64,000 bases of DNA, from assembly GCA_008973525.1 (NCBI GenBank), contig WACJ01000551.1, positions 1,488,001 to 1,552,000 on the forward strand, written 5' to 3'. The position numbers and the translations under genes were made by a program. The stretch comes from Stenopsyche tienmushanensis (taxonomy: Eukaryota > Arthropoda > Insecta > Trichoptera > Stenopsychidae). Shown piece by piece: positions 1 to 12,775 of the stretch; position 1 is the first letter of the stretch, and each line of letters begins with the position of its first letter. The notes under the pieces were generated by a model, which was not told where the DNA came from, made no database searches, and saw only the letters and a list, made by a program, of their open reading frames with translations.

Positions 1-60
1 TTTGAATCCGAACCTTTACAATACGAGTCCTTGATCAAAGCCACTATACCAACACTTGAT
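1..60 (-). repeat. tRNA-derived SINE-like copy (head only)
   Basis: On the minus strand the block GGTATAGTGGCTTTGATCAA ... TTGTAAAGGTTCGGATTCAAA has the layout of a tRNA-like head: an A-box-like GTATAGTGG and a B-box-like GGTTCGGATTCAAA. The same head occurs at 1850-1925, 8395-8450 and 10560-10650. The element continues off the left edge. Confidence 0.5.
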
Positions 61-3000
61 CGCCATATTTTACGTCATATTTTCTATTGAGTCAGAATGT
101 CGGCGGATAACTAAGCCATAATATTATAATTAGATAAAATCGTTCATCAATTCATTAGTTAGCTGTTCGATTTTCGAAGCACTTCGTACAGAGCTCATTC
201 TGTTTGTGCCTTTACTATCTATTTGCTTATTTGCCTTTTTAAATCTGTGTTAACATTTTTTGACTTAATTTGCTCCTTTGCTAGAACGAAGATAAGAAAG
301 GTCTCCAACAGGAACCTCTGACCTGCAAACCAAAGCAAATATAGAGGCAAGCCTGCAATCACAGTGGTCTCAGAGCCGTTGAGGCACAATCTGGACGAAG
401 TACATATAATAATTACTTCGAGCGCATTTCGCGAATTAACTATAAAGCATTGAGATAATCCGAATTTCTTCACTAAAATTATAGACGACATTCTTAGAGA
501 TATGTACTTTCGAAAAATGAAGATTCAAAACAACGACTTTTTTTGACGTGATAAAATGAGATGACCCCTTAACACTAGATTATATCAGGCTGGTTATGAT
601 TATTATTAGAAGGTCAAAATAAACATAAATGATATTTTATTTTTCAAAAGATTATTGCATATCAATACATATCGTAAGCGTGCCTCCAGGTAGTTATGTT
701 AGTTAGTAAACACTTCTTGATATTGATTATATTCTGATTTTTCATTATATAGGATACATCGTATGTAGTTCAAATGAATATTTTGCAATACAATAATTAT
801 AACTTTCCTGTGTCTGAAAATTTTAATTTCATTAGTGAGTATTTGATTATGGCTGTTAGCCGATATTTATTACAATTTTGAATTGAACTTATTATTTATA
901 AATATGATACATATCTCCACAATTTTTTCGGATAAAAGAAGTATCTTAGCAAAAAATATATCAGAATTTAAAAGATGTATGTACTTGCTATGTTTTTGTT
1001 GTTGTTGTCATTTGCTATCGGCATGGAAAGCTTTTGTCTGCGTACCGATTGACGATAGATTAGGCGAGTTCTCTTAAAGGAAATGTTTGTAGCAACATGT
1101 TGTTATCATCACGGAAACATCATATCAAATTGAATGTTTTGATATAAATTGTACATATGTTTTGATGTTTTCTAATGTGATAATATGCAGATGTTCGATT
1201 TCGAAACTCAATAAATCTCAACTTCGCCAATGGGCCGTATCGTAGATATCCGTGACATGGATACAAAATGTAGTAAAGCGGTAGCATTTCGCTTTTTAGC
1301 ACTTTTAAGGCGTTAATAAAAGGTTGATGGGCAATTACGTAAAAGATAATTTTATAGAAAGGAAAAATGTATAGAGAAAACTTGATTTGCAATTTGTATT
1401 AGGTAATGCGAGTTGGCTGAAGGGATAGCCGCGGACAACTTTTACTTTAATCGCTGTCGCTGTCTTGAATAAAAATTTAAATGCATTTTTGAAAGTGGCT
1501 GCCAAACTTGCCGCATAACATGATTCACACCTATCTGCAGAGAAATTGTTGCGAGCTGGTGAAAGCCAAATGCCCACGATTTAGTACAGTGGACATGGGA
1601 AATATCAACGCCGACATCGATACCCAGATTGATACTCCATCATACGTGACAACTGCGGAAATGCAAACTTACGTAAAGGCAAATATGTTAATGATGCATC
1701 GAATAAATCCTCCAGTGGTTTCATAAAACTCCTCTGTAAGATGTATTTCTTCTTCTTAAAGCGCCATATCTGATATCAGACGTAAGCGATTTCCATAGAA
1801 AACCTTTTTAGGGAAAGGATTTTTCAAGTAGTGGCATTTTTTCCCACAATCTGGATTTGAACCCGAACCTTTGTAGTAAGAATCCAAATCTAAACCATTG
1901 TATCAACACTTGGTCTAAATGTATTTGAAATTGTTTAATAAATGCTCTTGCGTGAATACCATCAATGATCATCTTCCATCTGCCATCTCATTGGTGTAAA
2001 TCCCATTCATTTTATATTGACAGAAACAGAGAGAGGATGACGATTCATTAGAGCTTTAATAAATGGTGAAGAAAAATATACTATTTAAACGTGATTTTTT
2101 TATAAACATATTATGCGATCTGTGTTATTGAAGCACAAAATGAATGCATGAAGGATGGTGTTTTCTATCCTATTTATGATGATTAATATAGATTCTGGAA
2201 AATGTTTTCAAAATTATCCCATAATAAATAAGGCTTTGTGCATGCGCTTATTAATGGAATATGAACAAGACTGCGATTGAATAGAATTTAGACACATTAA
2301 ATATTAAATTATATTACATAACAGCCACACATAAAAGATTCGATTCGACATTTTAACAGATTAAAAGTAGATATAGTCAAATAGGATAGCTTTGAATAAA
2401 TTCAGCTATATTCAAAGTATGCATGCAATTCATGCAAAAGAGTCGTTGCTTATGAAATGTACATTAATTACATTATACGACAGATAGCATCGCCGCTCAA
2501 AATATCTGCATTTATTAATAATGTAACTGTTGCTTTAACCGTTAATCGATATCTATGTATGCTCTTGGACGATTGCAATATTTAAGCACACAAAAAAACC
2601 TATTTAACGAGTATAAACAACTTGTCATGTTATCCACGGCAACTTGGGAAAAAAATCCGCTTTCTATTCGGTCCAAGAAAAAATTGGGTTTTCACAATTG
2701 TAGGCTAGTTTGGATTTATCTGATAGTAAGGACACAAGCAATGAATAATCCCATTAACCTATGTGCTGGAAGCAATATACATTTTTTAATGATTAACTGT
2801 GACAAGGTCGTTTTACATCATTGTATGTAAAAAATCTTTATTTTTCACACACAGGTTGCTATAATACAGCAGCCATTTCACTATGCGCGTAAACATGTTT
2901 TTGTTGTTGCGCATCTCCATGTTTCAGAGTTAGAGAGTATGTGGAAAACTCGTTTATAGGGTCACAATTTCGAAATGCGAAAATAGACATGTCCAAGTCC

Positions 3001-3897
3001 AAGCAATGGGATTCTGTACTTGATAGATGCTTTTCTGTCAGTATACAATAGATAAATTAGTATAGCGTTCGTAAGTAGCTGTCATTATCGGGCTGGGCAA
3101 TCACCTTGCGAAGGTACGATGACAGAGCAAATAATGTACTTTTCTGATAAATACATCGTGAACCGTGCCCAGGGCATCATTCAGTAATGATATTGTCAAT
3201 AATGGACGTGATATCTTAATTATGAGTCTTTTTTAATTCAAATTAAATAGTGGCATGGAAGCTGGAGACGTGCTAGGTCAAATTTATGCCGACAACTGTT
3301 CCCTGTTGTGAAATTGTCTTATCAATTGAGTTACTTAGAGTTTCGTCACGGATCCGACTGCCGATTTTATGCGATGCATGCATGATGATAAAAAAACATC
3401 ATCCAAAAATATTCCTGAGAGAATTTTTATATCAGCATGTACATGAGAGACAATATTTATAAACATCCAAAGTTCTATAAGTAATTTTTATACATAACGT
3501 AAGATATATACACGAAATTAAGTAACAGCAAACTCACCACAACGATTTTTCTTTCATACTAAACGTTTAATTTCGACAGTTAAAGATCATTTTAGCAAAA
3601 ATAATGGAATTTTTCTCACATATATTGTAAATATAACCATTAATTTGATATTCTTCAATATTGTAGCTTTATTTGCAAATAACTACATTATTAATATGTT
3701 TATAACACTAATGTGTATTCTGCGATATTTCAAATTAAATAAGATATTTTAATTTAAAAAAAAAAACTCCAAAAAGGCCATATTTGGTTTGTTAAGAAAT
3801 GATCTTAGTATACTTTTGTATCTCCTGGTTTTGCCATTTTTAAATCTAAGATCATGATAACAATTAATTCTAAGATACATAATTGGTGCCCATAAGG
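61..3897. other. AT-rich DNA, no gene seen (apart from the SINE copy at 1744-1925)
   Basis: Only short ORFs of 60-90 codons without family resemblance or splice structure. No RNA gene or clear promoter could be recognised. Confidence 0.5.
1744..1925 (-). repeat. tRNA-derived SINE-like copy (head and body)
   Basis: The most complete copy. On the minus strand: GTGTTGATACAATGGTTTAG (A-box area), AAAGGTTCGGGTTCAAATCC (B-box area), then a body with TGCCACTACTTG, CCTTTCCCTA, TGGAAATCGCTTACGTCTGA, TATCAGATATGGCGC and a purine tail AAGAAGAAGAA. The body recurs at 9835-9975, 12650-12775 and 18640-18745. Recurrence plus the Pol III-like head supports a SINE. Confidence 0.6.
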
Positions 3898-4077
3898 CAA
3901 GGGTGGACAACTTTTCCTAGTTCTTAAGCCAAATTATCATTATTTTAATCTTGAGTTGATTCAAAATATAGGTTCATTTGAAGTATCCTTCTAAAATTTA
4001 TGAATTTATCACTTACTAAAATTCTACGTAAACGTGTCGAAAAAAATAAGTAGAGGGCCGGGGGTTGTCCACCCTTA
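3898..4077 (+). mobile_element. Small hAT-like MITE with 13-bp perfect inverted ends
   Basis: AAGGGTGGACAAC at 3899-3911 is the exact reverse complement of 4064-4076. The left end continues TTTTCCTAGTTC and the right end is preceded by GAGGGCCGGGG, the layout of common hAT elements with CAGGGGTGGRCAA-type ends. The flanks CCATAAGG and CTATAAAA agree at five of eight positions, compatible with a decayed 8-bp duplication. Confidence 0.6.
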
Positions 4078-5227
4078 CTATAAAAAATCCTCTGATTTAT
4101 CGATTGGAATCATAACTCAGTTTGGGCCCAAATCTACCGAAGATATAAGATAGTGATTACGTATTTATTAACAAAAATAGTAACTATGTAAACCATGTCA
4201 CAATAGTAAATAATTATCCAATAAAAACGATTGCAAAAAAACTAAATCTAAAATAAGAGAGTTCAAATGTCAGCTTGAACAATAGCCGGTTGAGACTTGT
4301 CAAACAAATATAGGACAATAATACTATCACGTTTGAGGTCCATTGCTAATATTTATTTTTATGTTAAAATATAATTCTACCAATACTATTATTATCATAA
4401 TGTAGCTACACTTAGTGTACTGCAAGTCTAAGGTAAATTCTTATACAATTAATGGATTATCCTACAACATCTAGATAGATATGTAACACCTTCTCGAATG
4501 ATTTTAGAGACTGAACAATTTTCCTCAAAGGTAGTAAACAACTCTTCTAAAAAAAATACTTGTTAATTTTAATAATAAAAATTTTTAATTTCAGTTTTCC
4601 TTTTCCTCACATAAACGATGACTTACTTAACTCTATAATATTGCTTATAAAAAATATGGAAAATTGTTGATTCATAAAAAATTAGGTCACATAGTGTAAC
4701 GGTTTTTTAAGCTTATAATACTCAATATGATGATTATGAATAGGAAAATTTGCAAGTGTATGGATTTTCAATAATTTTCCTAGTCTCTCTCCAAACAACT
4801 ATGATTTTATAGTGATTTGATATCAAAATTTTAATCTAAACCAGGATACAAATAATACTAATTGCCTCTCACATGTCTCATAAAAATGATTGCAAATCAC
4901 TTTCTTTATTGCCAGCCATCAAAGTGATTGCATCTTGTTAATTCATCGGTATTATAAGGCTTTATTATGCGATGTTTAATAGATACAAGCAATTCAGGAC
5001 GGAAGCTTCTGAAAATATTTAATGTTGATCTTGAACAATTTGATGTTGAATTATTTCCCAGGATTTTTCCCGATGGAAGTAGTTAAATGGCAACAATGCT
5101 AGAGATATCTGTGCCGATTAAAATGTGCAAAGCAGCAGACGATCACGAACAATGGATCGTTGGCAATAGGTACTGATTCGCACATCAGCTCCGAAGGGCC
5201 CTTCATTGCCATCGGGCGGCCTCAATA

Positions 5228-5600
5228 TTGGCGTGTAATTGCGCAGTCGCCACGTACGTATTTATCATTCCTATCTGTGTAAACGTGGCCGGCGAATCTG
5301 GGACAGGCCCAAATGACAAGGCCCTTTATTGGCCAAAACCTGAATTGTGTCAAAGCCGTATTAAAGTACAAACGGCCCAGCAAAATTGCTCACGCTGTCG
5401 AACATATCGGCGCCAATCTACACATCAACACCAGACCGACTATTGTACTTCATACCCATTTTTGGGGACAGGCGAGAAAGGCGACAAACACATTATTTAC
5501 TGGTGTGTTAGGAAATCACGTAAATTCCGAATTCGTGATAAGAGTTATCGCGTCTGAAATGCAGCGAGTGTGTGCAATGTTATTGGCCAATGTGACATAA
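5228..5600 (+). other. Unidentified GC-elevated ORF region
   Basis: Two overlapping plus-strand ORFs (109 codons from a TTG-type start at 5228, and 95 codons from the ATG at 5313). The second reads MTRPFIGQNLNCVKAVLKYK at its start and has no low-complexity bias, but I recognise no domain. Composition is richer in GC than the flanks. It is kept as a possible exon or conserved non-coding block. Confidence 0.2.
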
Positions 5601-8394
5601 AAAGTGTCATATCATTTCCTAAATTTCACTTATCGATTCACATAGTGGCGACGTTATCTCAAAACACCCGAAAAATTTCAATAGCAGCTATGTTGTGATT
5701 TTAGTGTGAAATTTACTTTGAAATTAGCCGTACTGTATAAGCACAACTGAAGAAAATTCAATTTTACAAAGTGTCCCCAATAATTGGATTTTTTTTAAAT
5801 AAAGAGCTTTAAGGATTGATGCAATCTCAACAGAGGATACGAAAATAACATTAGAAAACATTGTTAAAAATTTTATCCATAAAGACATCTAAATGCATTG
5901 ATAAAATATCTTGCACATTAAATTTTCTTTCTGTAAAGAACTTTAATAGATGAAGCCTTTGGTTATCTTTAACTGACCATATTTTGTATGTGCATATAAC
6001 TTTGCCATGTGCATATTATTATTATAACTTTGCCAAAAATTATCGAGAATTTCTTCTGAAACAACAATGTTCAACCAATCGTTCACAGATGCATTGATGC
6101 ACTTTAAGAGCTTTATGGTTACATAATAGAAACCACTTTTAAACTAACTGCTTATTAAATTTATTACTTCTCTTTTGTAATAAGGGCATATCTTATCCGA
6201 TCAGTGTTGATCTATGATCTATTGCTTTATTTTGAGCATAATTATAAAAACATTTAGAAGGACATCAGTTTTGAACAATCAAAAGGCGCCAATATATATT
6301 TAGGTGTCAAATGTGCAGTATGAATACTAAGTAATCACATGCGTATGTTTACATTTACTCGTTGAAATAGCGTAGAAAAGTATAGTAAAATGAAAATTTA
6401 TATTATCTTTGATTTGGCAATGTATCAATTAAAGTTTATCGCAACAAGCTTTGATATTTTCTTGACAAAAGCTTTTTCTCGGAATCCTCTTTTAATTGTT
6501 TTTAAAGACTTTGTAGTTAAGAAAATAGACAACTGAAACTCCCTTTTATAACACGATTTTTATGCAACGCGATTTCGCTCTATAATACAATAAAACTCAT
6601 TACAACAAGAACTTACTTCAATGCATTTTTGTATAGAAATATTTTACGATTTTCGAGTGTATTAACTTCATAATTTCATCCATCAAAGATATAAAATCGT
6701 TTATAGGAAGAGAAGACTTTGTCGATATGTAAGCTGAGGATACTGAGTAATTACTAGTAGAAAAAGAGACTGATTAAGTAAATTTGGTAGGAATGACATC
6801 CAAATTCAATCATAATCCAAAATTAGAAAACCCAATAGTATAAAGATAGAAAAAAAATATTAAAATTTCATCCTAAAGCACATAAAGAAAAACTCAGTCT
6901 AATAATTGTTGCTATATTTTTTTTTTCGAAGGACTTAGATCCAAACAATTTAAAAAATATACCTCTGCCAAATTTAAGGAATCGAAAATAATAAACTTTT
7001 CGCAAAAAATAAAGCAGAATATGTCGCTAAATAATGATATTTAATTCCTATTTAAATATTATTGTTTTTAAAAAAATATGCTTATTTTATAATATTAGAT
7101 TCTTTTTTCGCACAATTATTTTCTCTTTTGTTAACATATACTGGTATATAAAAAAAAATGGATCAGATCAAAATTTATGTTTGCAATTTTATGAGATTTC
7201 AGCATATATTTGATCGCATAATGAGGACTAATTAATAATATAATATTGCTGAACAATTTGTCATGATCAATTTTGTTTATACATAAAATAGTCAATAACA
7301 CAACATTTAAATAAAAATCAATAAACAACATGATTCACAATCCAGCATAGACGTCAGGTTCTACATCTAAGACAAGTGATTTAGATGAATTTATAATGTC
7401 TGATTTGCATAACATAGGCCTTAAGATTTAATAGTTGGAATTCTATGAGAATTCATTAATTTGCTTCACGAAGAAAAATTGATGTATTTTTAAGCATCAG
7501 ACTATGCATGGGTTCATAGGTTATCCTAGACAGCTATAATTATCAGTAGTCGTTGACGTGTTAAATATGGTTAGACTTGACGTCTTATTAGAAACACTTT
7601 ATTTAAATGTATCAGTCTATTATAGTATGAAATTAAGTTTGAGAATCGCTGATATATTGTTTTCGTATCTTGAAAATATAATAACAGACCCTTTTCACAC
7701 GTTTTTATTTTGACGTAAAGCGGTCCTAACGCCAATTTAGTAATATTAAAACGATGCCAAACTGGTTTTCCAATTTCCAGTTCCAGCAATGATGAAATTT
7801 ACAATAATAAAAACGCCTTTGGATCGACGTGTATCATTTGCATTCGAGTCAAGTATCAGCGCAGCAAATGTGGCCCTTTTGTAATCGAACCAAATCATAA
7901 TATTTTTGCTTTGAACACTCGCATAACTACGAAAACAGCGTGTAAATCGTCGGATTTAATTTCTGGGTAGAAGGAAAAGTTTTCGCATTTTCCTCCATTA
8001 CATAAGGTTCTTACATGAATTTCTAATGTGGCTCAAATACGTTTAATTTGCATGAGTCGCCTTTCACACGGCGCTCAACATATGAATCAACATTGTTTAT
8101 GCCGAGATTAAATTGTTACACTTTTGTGCATAATTTGTTATAAAACATCGCTCACTTTGGAGTGTAAATTATAGTGGCATTATCTGCGCATGAGAAGAAG
8201 ATAAATCTAATTTAGACAGTATATGGAAAACAAAACGATTGGAGGTTAATCTAGCGGTAGCATTATATGCTAATTGGTAGAATGAAAATTTTAGCACTTA
8301 TGGCGCTACATACAGAACTAAAGACACTTGGAATCATACTAAATGCATATTATCATAAACATTTAATATTGTAAAATTAAAATAAGTATTAGTA

Positions 8395-8450
8395 TAGTCA
8401 TTAAGATCTAACGCCCTTATTATAAAGATTCAGGTTCAAATTCAGATGAT
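8395..8450 (+). repeat. SINE-like head, truncated
   Basis: AGTATAGTCATTAAGATCTA followed by TTATTATAAAGATTCAGGTT and CAAATTCAGAT matches the tRNA-like head of the copy at 1744-1925 with scattered changes. The body is missing. Confidence 0.4.
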
Positions 8451-9834
8451 GTGAAAATAAATTAACTGTACAAATAAATTTGGGAAATCATAGTAATGTT
8501 TCTGATCGATGATCTAAATCCAGATTTTCCGGATTTATGTAATGGTTGTAATGTTGTAAAGTAAAGGGTAAAAATTGTGATTCTAATCTTGTAATTCGCG
8601 CTAAAATCTAAACAAATAAGAATACATTTGATATATAAAAATATATATTTTCCTATAATTATTGCATTTAATAAACGATGAAAATAAATAATATCAACAA
8701 ATTTTTTTGTTGACATCTTTGAACTTGCATATGCAAAACGAAGTATACTACAACATAGCCTCATACACTCCGGATTTATTATATTATAAATAACATACTT
8801 ATTAAATATGAGAAGCTGACTTAATAATGCAGATATAATTGAAATGCTAAAAAAATACCTATTTAAAAGAACACTATAAGCTTATTTTGCATAACCTTTG
8901 TTCCTTTTAACAATTCTATTTTAGACAGCGCGATATTTTTGTGGTTCCAAACAACCGCGTTATAAGTATTTGCTCATATGTACACATTTTACCATCTGAT
9001 AATTGTTCCGTATCGTGATAACAACAATAGTGCTTTCTTAATACATTTTAATTTTAAAGCCGCTTGTTCTTGTGTCAATAAACGAAAAACAACTACAATT
9101 TGCGGCCATTTGCTTCCTATCAAAATACTGCATCGTCAAACTAGTTTGAACAGCTTAAAAATGGGACGTCGCGAATGTGGAGTTTCATCAGCGTCCGCAT
9201 AGCAAACAAAATATGAACTCAGCCAAGCCCACAAAGATTAACGTCAACTCATCTGCGTATGTCGGTTGTTAAAAAATAATTGTGCTATGGAACAAACAAT
9301 GTTTTCCTCGGATATGACAATAGGAAATCGATTCAAACATCGCAATTTTCTTTGTTATCGAAATATTATGAACACGTATCAATATCCGTCAAATTTACGA
9401 ATAAAGGGTAACATGTAGTTTTTTATCTAATTTAAAATCATTGGATCATGTCGATTAAATTAATAATTATACTAAATTCAATAAATATACGAAATATATT
9501 ATGCTAAATGTATGGGGCTTATTTCGCATATATTATGTATATCGGCATCGAGCTTTTGAAGGAATGATTGTTCATCAATTGAAGTATTTTTGTATAGTAG
9601 GTTTGGTCATTGTCTATAAATTTTCCCCTATGCTTTTGATATTAGGGCAAATGGCAAGGCTTGTTTTTCGCAATACAAAGATTTTTCAATCTCTTAACTG
9701 TCAGACTCTGGAATACAATACCACATATCCATTTTATTATCCCGAGCCTGGTTTCCTGGATTTAAAAAAGTAAATACTGAAACGATCAATAAAGAGATTA
9801 TCATAGATCTTCTCCTATCTATATTCTTATTTTC

Positions 9835-9975
9835 CATATGTTTTATTTAACCATATGTGGAAAGCAAATGCAAAACCACTACATGATAATTGTTTTCCTT
9901 GGAAGAGTTCCGTATGGAGATCGCTTATATCTGATAACGGATATGGCACCTTAAAAAGAAGAATAGTTCATATAC
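9835..9975 (+). repeat. SINE-like body copy
   Basis: It contains AACCACTAC, GTTTTCCTTGG, CCGTATGGAGATCGCTTATA, TCTGATAACGGATATGGCAC and CTTAAAAAGAAGAA, which line up with the body and purine tail of the copy at 1744-1925. Just upstream, GTAAATACTGAAACGATCAA (9771) recurs at 18495 with two changes, so the repeat unit may extend leftward. Confidence 0.5.
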
Positions 9976-10139
9976 ATAGATTTTTTTTTTCAGAAATAGC
10001 CATATTTATCTAGCAGGTTATCGACTTTGTGATGCATTTTGCTCTAAAGCTATTTTCATATAGCAGCATCCGTTTTGAAACCTGTTAGATTTGTCCCTTG
10101 CAGATGTTAGGTCGAAAGTTCATGGTATGATATTTGGCA

Positions 10140-10400
10140 CGCATGTCGCATGAGGTCGTTCTGGAGAGTAGGTTGGTTTTACCGTTGGGTAAATAATCGC
10201 GTCTGGTTATTTGGCGGCAGCAGCCAAATCTGGTACCGTACAATTCGCCGTCGCGGCTGAGGAGGACACGACGTCACTCTGCCCTCCGCCACTCTACGCA
10301 ACACCGAAGTATTCGCGCGCGATAACACCACCACACACATGCACCACTCCGACATTCAGTAAACAACAAACAGGGCTACCACAAATCACTACTTCTCATA
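10140..10400. other. GC-rich patch without recognised gene
   Basis: CpG-containing block with GGCGGCAGCAGCC, GCCGTCGCGGCTGAGG and TATTCGCGCGCGATAAC. A 65-codon stretch is open on the plus strand but has no ATG start. It could be an enhancer, a non-coding first exon or an old repeat. No family recognised. Confidence 0.25.
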
Positions 10401-10559
10401 TGAATTGACTCACCTTTACCCCAAGAGGGTCCACTGCAAAACAAAAACATCATCCATTCATATCTCAATTCTAAGCCAACTTTACTATTTGTTTGTACCA
10501 CATTATATAAATCTTTATACATGCTTCGCAATCGTATGTCATTTTTAAAACCATGTGTC

Positions 10560-10650
10560 AATAGAATGGGTTAGACTTTGAACTCTTATTACAAAGGATC
10601 GGCTTCAAATTCAGATCGTAAAAAATACCATACTTAAAAATGTGCCTACA
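10560..10650 (+). repeat. SINE-like head plus short body
   Basis: AATAGAATGGGTTAGACTTT, then TTATTACAAAGGATCGGCTT and CAAATTCAGAT match the tRNA-like head; a diverged AAAAAATACCA follows. The body is not recognisable beyond that. Confidence 0.4.
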
Positions 10651-11390
10651 TAGGAAGTATTAATAGTTCCGATCAATCGTTTATATCTAGGTTAATCTCG
10701 ATTTTCTGCTAAATGCTAAGATGATTAATAAAATCAAACGGAGCCTAAATTATCACAACTTAAGCATATATGGAAGAAAAAAAGAAGAAAATTAATTGCA
10801 CTTTTGAAAAAATATGGATGAAACTTCTGCGTGGTAAAAGGGATATTTGTTATAGAAGGAGTAAATTAATGCACAATTGTGATAATGGATCGAAATCTAA
10901 ATGCCATCGCATTAGTATCATCGACTAATTACGATACTTTTGGCATAGAGTAAGGATTTTAATGGTGTTGATGAATGAATATGTGAATGCTGCAATTTGA
11001 TTAAGACGATGATAATAGTTAGCTATAAATATAATAATATAAAATGTCGATTTAATACTAACAACGAATTGTTTTGTAGCACGTAATCGGCACTAAAAAT
11101 AATATATTTTTATTCAGTTAATATATCGTATTTCTTAACTACATGGAATAATATCACTAAACAGATTACACGATAACTCAAGTAAAATTTTATTGGAGAT
11201 ATTAAAAAAAAAATTGATCAGCTGTGAATCCTGATTGTCCTAGTTACGGCACACATGTTGTGTAATCGGTCATTATATAATATAATAAAACTCTTATATT
11301 AGAACTAATCTCAATATTTTTAGGATGATTTTTCAATCCATTTTCATATACATATATTTTAAATAAGTTCCAATATGAAATTATATAGAT

Positions 11391-11685
11391 CGGCCGTTCT
11401 TAAATTGAGGTCCACGAAGCTATTAGCATTATATTTAGGGATCCACGAAAATATAAAAAAATAAAATTATCTATACTTGAATAAGATATTTTCGTGGTAT
11501 TATTTACAAAAAAACATTATGAGAAGATCTATTTTAACCAAATAAAAATTAAGTCTCAAGAGCGACGCAAAATTTTGGGATGGGTCCGCCAAAAAAATAA
11601 TTAAACAAAAGAGGTTCTGCAAAAAATATATATTCAGGAGGGGTTCCGCAAAGATCCGCGGACTACATAAGCTTAAGAACCGCTG
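11391..11685 (+). mobile_element. hAT MITE, 295 bp, TSD ATATAGAT
   Basis: The left end is CGGCCGTTCTTAA and the right end in reverse is CAGCGGTTCTTAA (two mismatches), flanked by perfect 8-bp duplications ATATAGAT (11383-11390; 11686-11693). The interior repeats phrases such as GGTCCACGAAG, GGATCCACG, GGTTCCGCAAAGATCCGCGG. It has no coding capacity. The related shorter copy is at 60861. Confidence 0.85.
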
Positions 11686-11736
11686 ATATAGATCATTAAT
11701 ACATTGTTTATATATTTAAATGACAAAATATGATTA

Positions 11737-12180
11737 ATGCAAGTGGTATGTGGCAGCCCTAGGCCACGTGTACGCGGAGTGGCGGCGCGCACACAGACGC
11801 AGCGCATACCGCCGGCCGCACGTGCAAAGTTTTGCTTGACCCAAATTTCCGCGCGGCCATTGCATATTTATTGCACGTGTAGGCGCGCTGAGGCCCGGCA
11901 GCGACGCCACAGAGGCGTAAGCGCCGCGCGGCCGCCGTCGCTTACGCTCTTCAGCGCGTTCGCGATTGGCGAGTGAGTTGCGACACCGGCCGTTGACTCC
12001 GTTGAGCAACCGGCACAACATCTGCCCCGCACACACGACACCACTCTTTGCTTTATTCATAATAACCATCGCACATATTTGCACTGCACACCTCCATTGT
12101 GAGATCGGCTACTTACTTACCATGTGTTGACAGGAATATGCTCCCGCGGCATTTTCATACAAGGACCCCCAAAGCAAGTG
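11737..12180. promoter_or_regulatory. GC-rich island with three CACGTG E-boxes
   Basis: An abrupt GC- and CpG-rich block in otherwise AT-rich DNA. CACGTG occurs at 11765, 11819 and 11874, at 54 and 55 bp spacing. CACGTG is the canonical site for bHLH factors such as Clock/Cycle, Myc/Max or Mitf. On the minus strand a strong donor GTAAGTAAGT follows an ATG-containing stretch (12160-12122; ATGAAAATGCCGCGGGAGCA...), so it could be the first exon of a minus-strand gene. The overlapping ORFs of 79 and 116 codons here run on opposite strands and are expected from the GC content. Function not established. Confidence 0.45.
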
Positions 12181-12649
12181 CGCAGCATATTAGGGATCAC
12201 CTTAACAAGTGCGACCAAATCATACTTTTCTACTGAAATATCAAATACATTCGAATGTCTTAATTTGGATTCAAATTGGAAATATTTACAAAGAAATTAA
12301 TTTCAATGATTAGAGAAATCATACAGCTGAACATGCTTCATACCATAGTAAAATGCATTGCAGGATAATGGTCTCTTCAACGTCCAATCTCAAGAAAAAA
12401 GATCAAATCCATATCATTTATATCATACAATCACCTCACCATGCACTTGATATTGAAACTAAGCACCCAGGGAGCCACCGAAGTGAACGGCCATATAATG
12501 AATGGAACTTAGACAGAGCCACCCTTTTATGATGAATTTGCAACCATCATCATAACATAGTTTTAAAATAATGATACCATATGAGTATGTTCATTGGTCC
12601 TCTTCTATCTAAAATTCCTATTCAATTTATTTTATTCTAGTTTAGCCGT

Positions 12650-12775
12650 CAAACGTGGAAGGCACTGGGAAATAAGCACATATAAAATCTCTATAAGTGG
12701 AAAATCCCCTATGCGGATCGCCTTTCTGCTGAATAACAATATTTGCAATAATATGACAAGGCAAAAAAATCATAA
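12650..12775 (+). repeat. SINE-like body copy, diverged
   Basis: AACGTGGAAGGCACTGGGAA ... GTGGAAAATCCCCTATGCGG, ATCGCCTTTCTGCTGAATAA aligns with the body at 9835-9975. The tail is weak. No head is recognised. Confidence 0.4.

Larger units (their letters stand above)
4078..11390. other. AT-rich DNA with scattered SINE pieces and two GC-elevated patches, no identified gene
   Basis: Apart from the separately listed patches at 5.2-5.6 and 10.1-10.4 kb and the SINE-like copies, this is low-complexity AT-rich sequence. A 90-codon plus-strand ORF at 9501-9773 ends beside a SINE-associated block and is not convincing. Confidence 0.45.

Noticed and set aside
1850..1925. A tRNA gene
   Set aside because: Only A-box- and B-box-like strings are present, without a foldable cloverleaf or anticodon arm that I could draw, and the segment recurs with a SINE body.
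11734..12084. 116-codon minus-strand ORF in the GC island
   Set aside because: Overlaps an opposite ORF; Arg/Ala-rich composition follows from the GC content, and no domain is seen.
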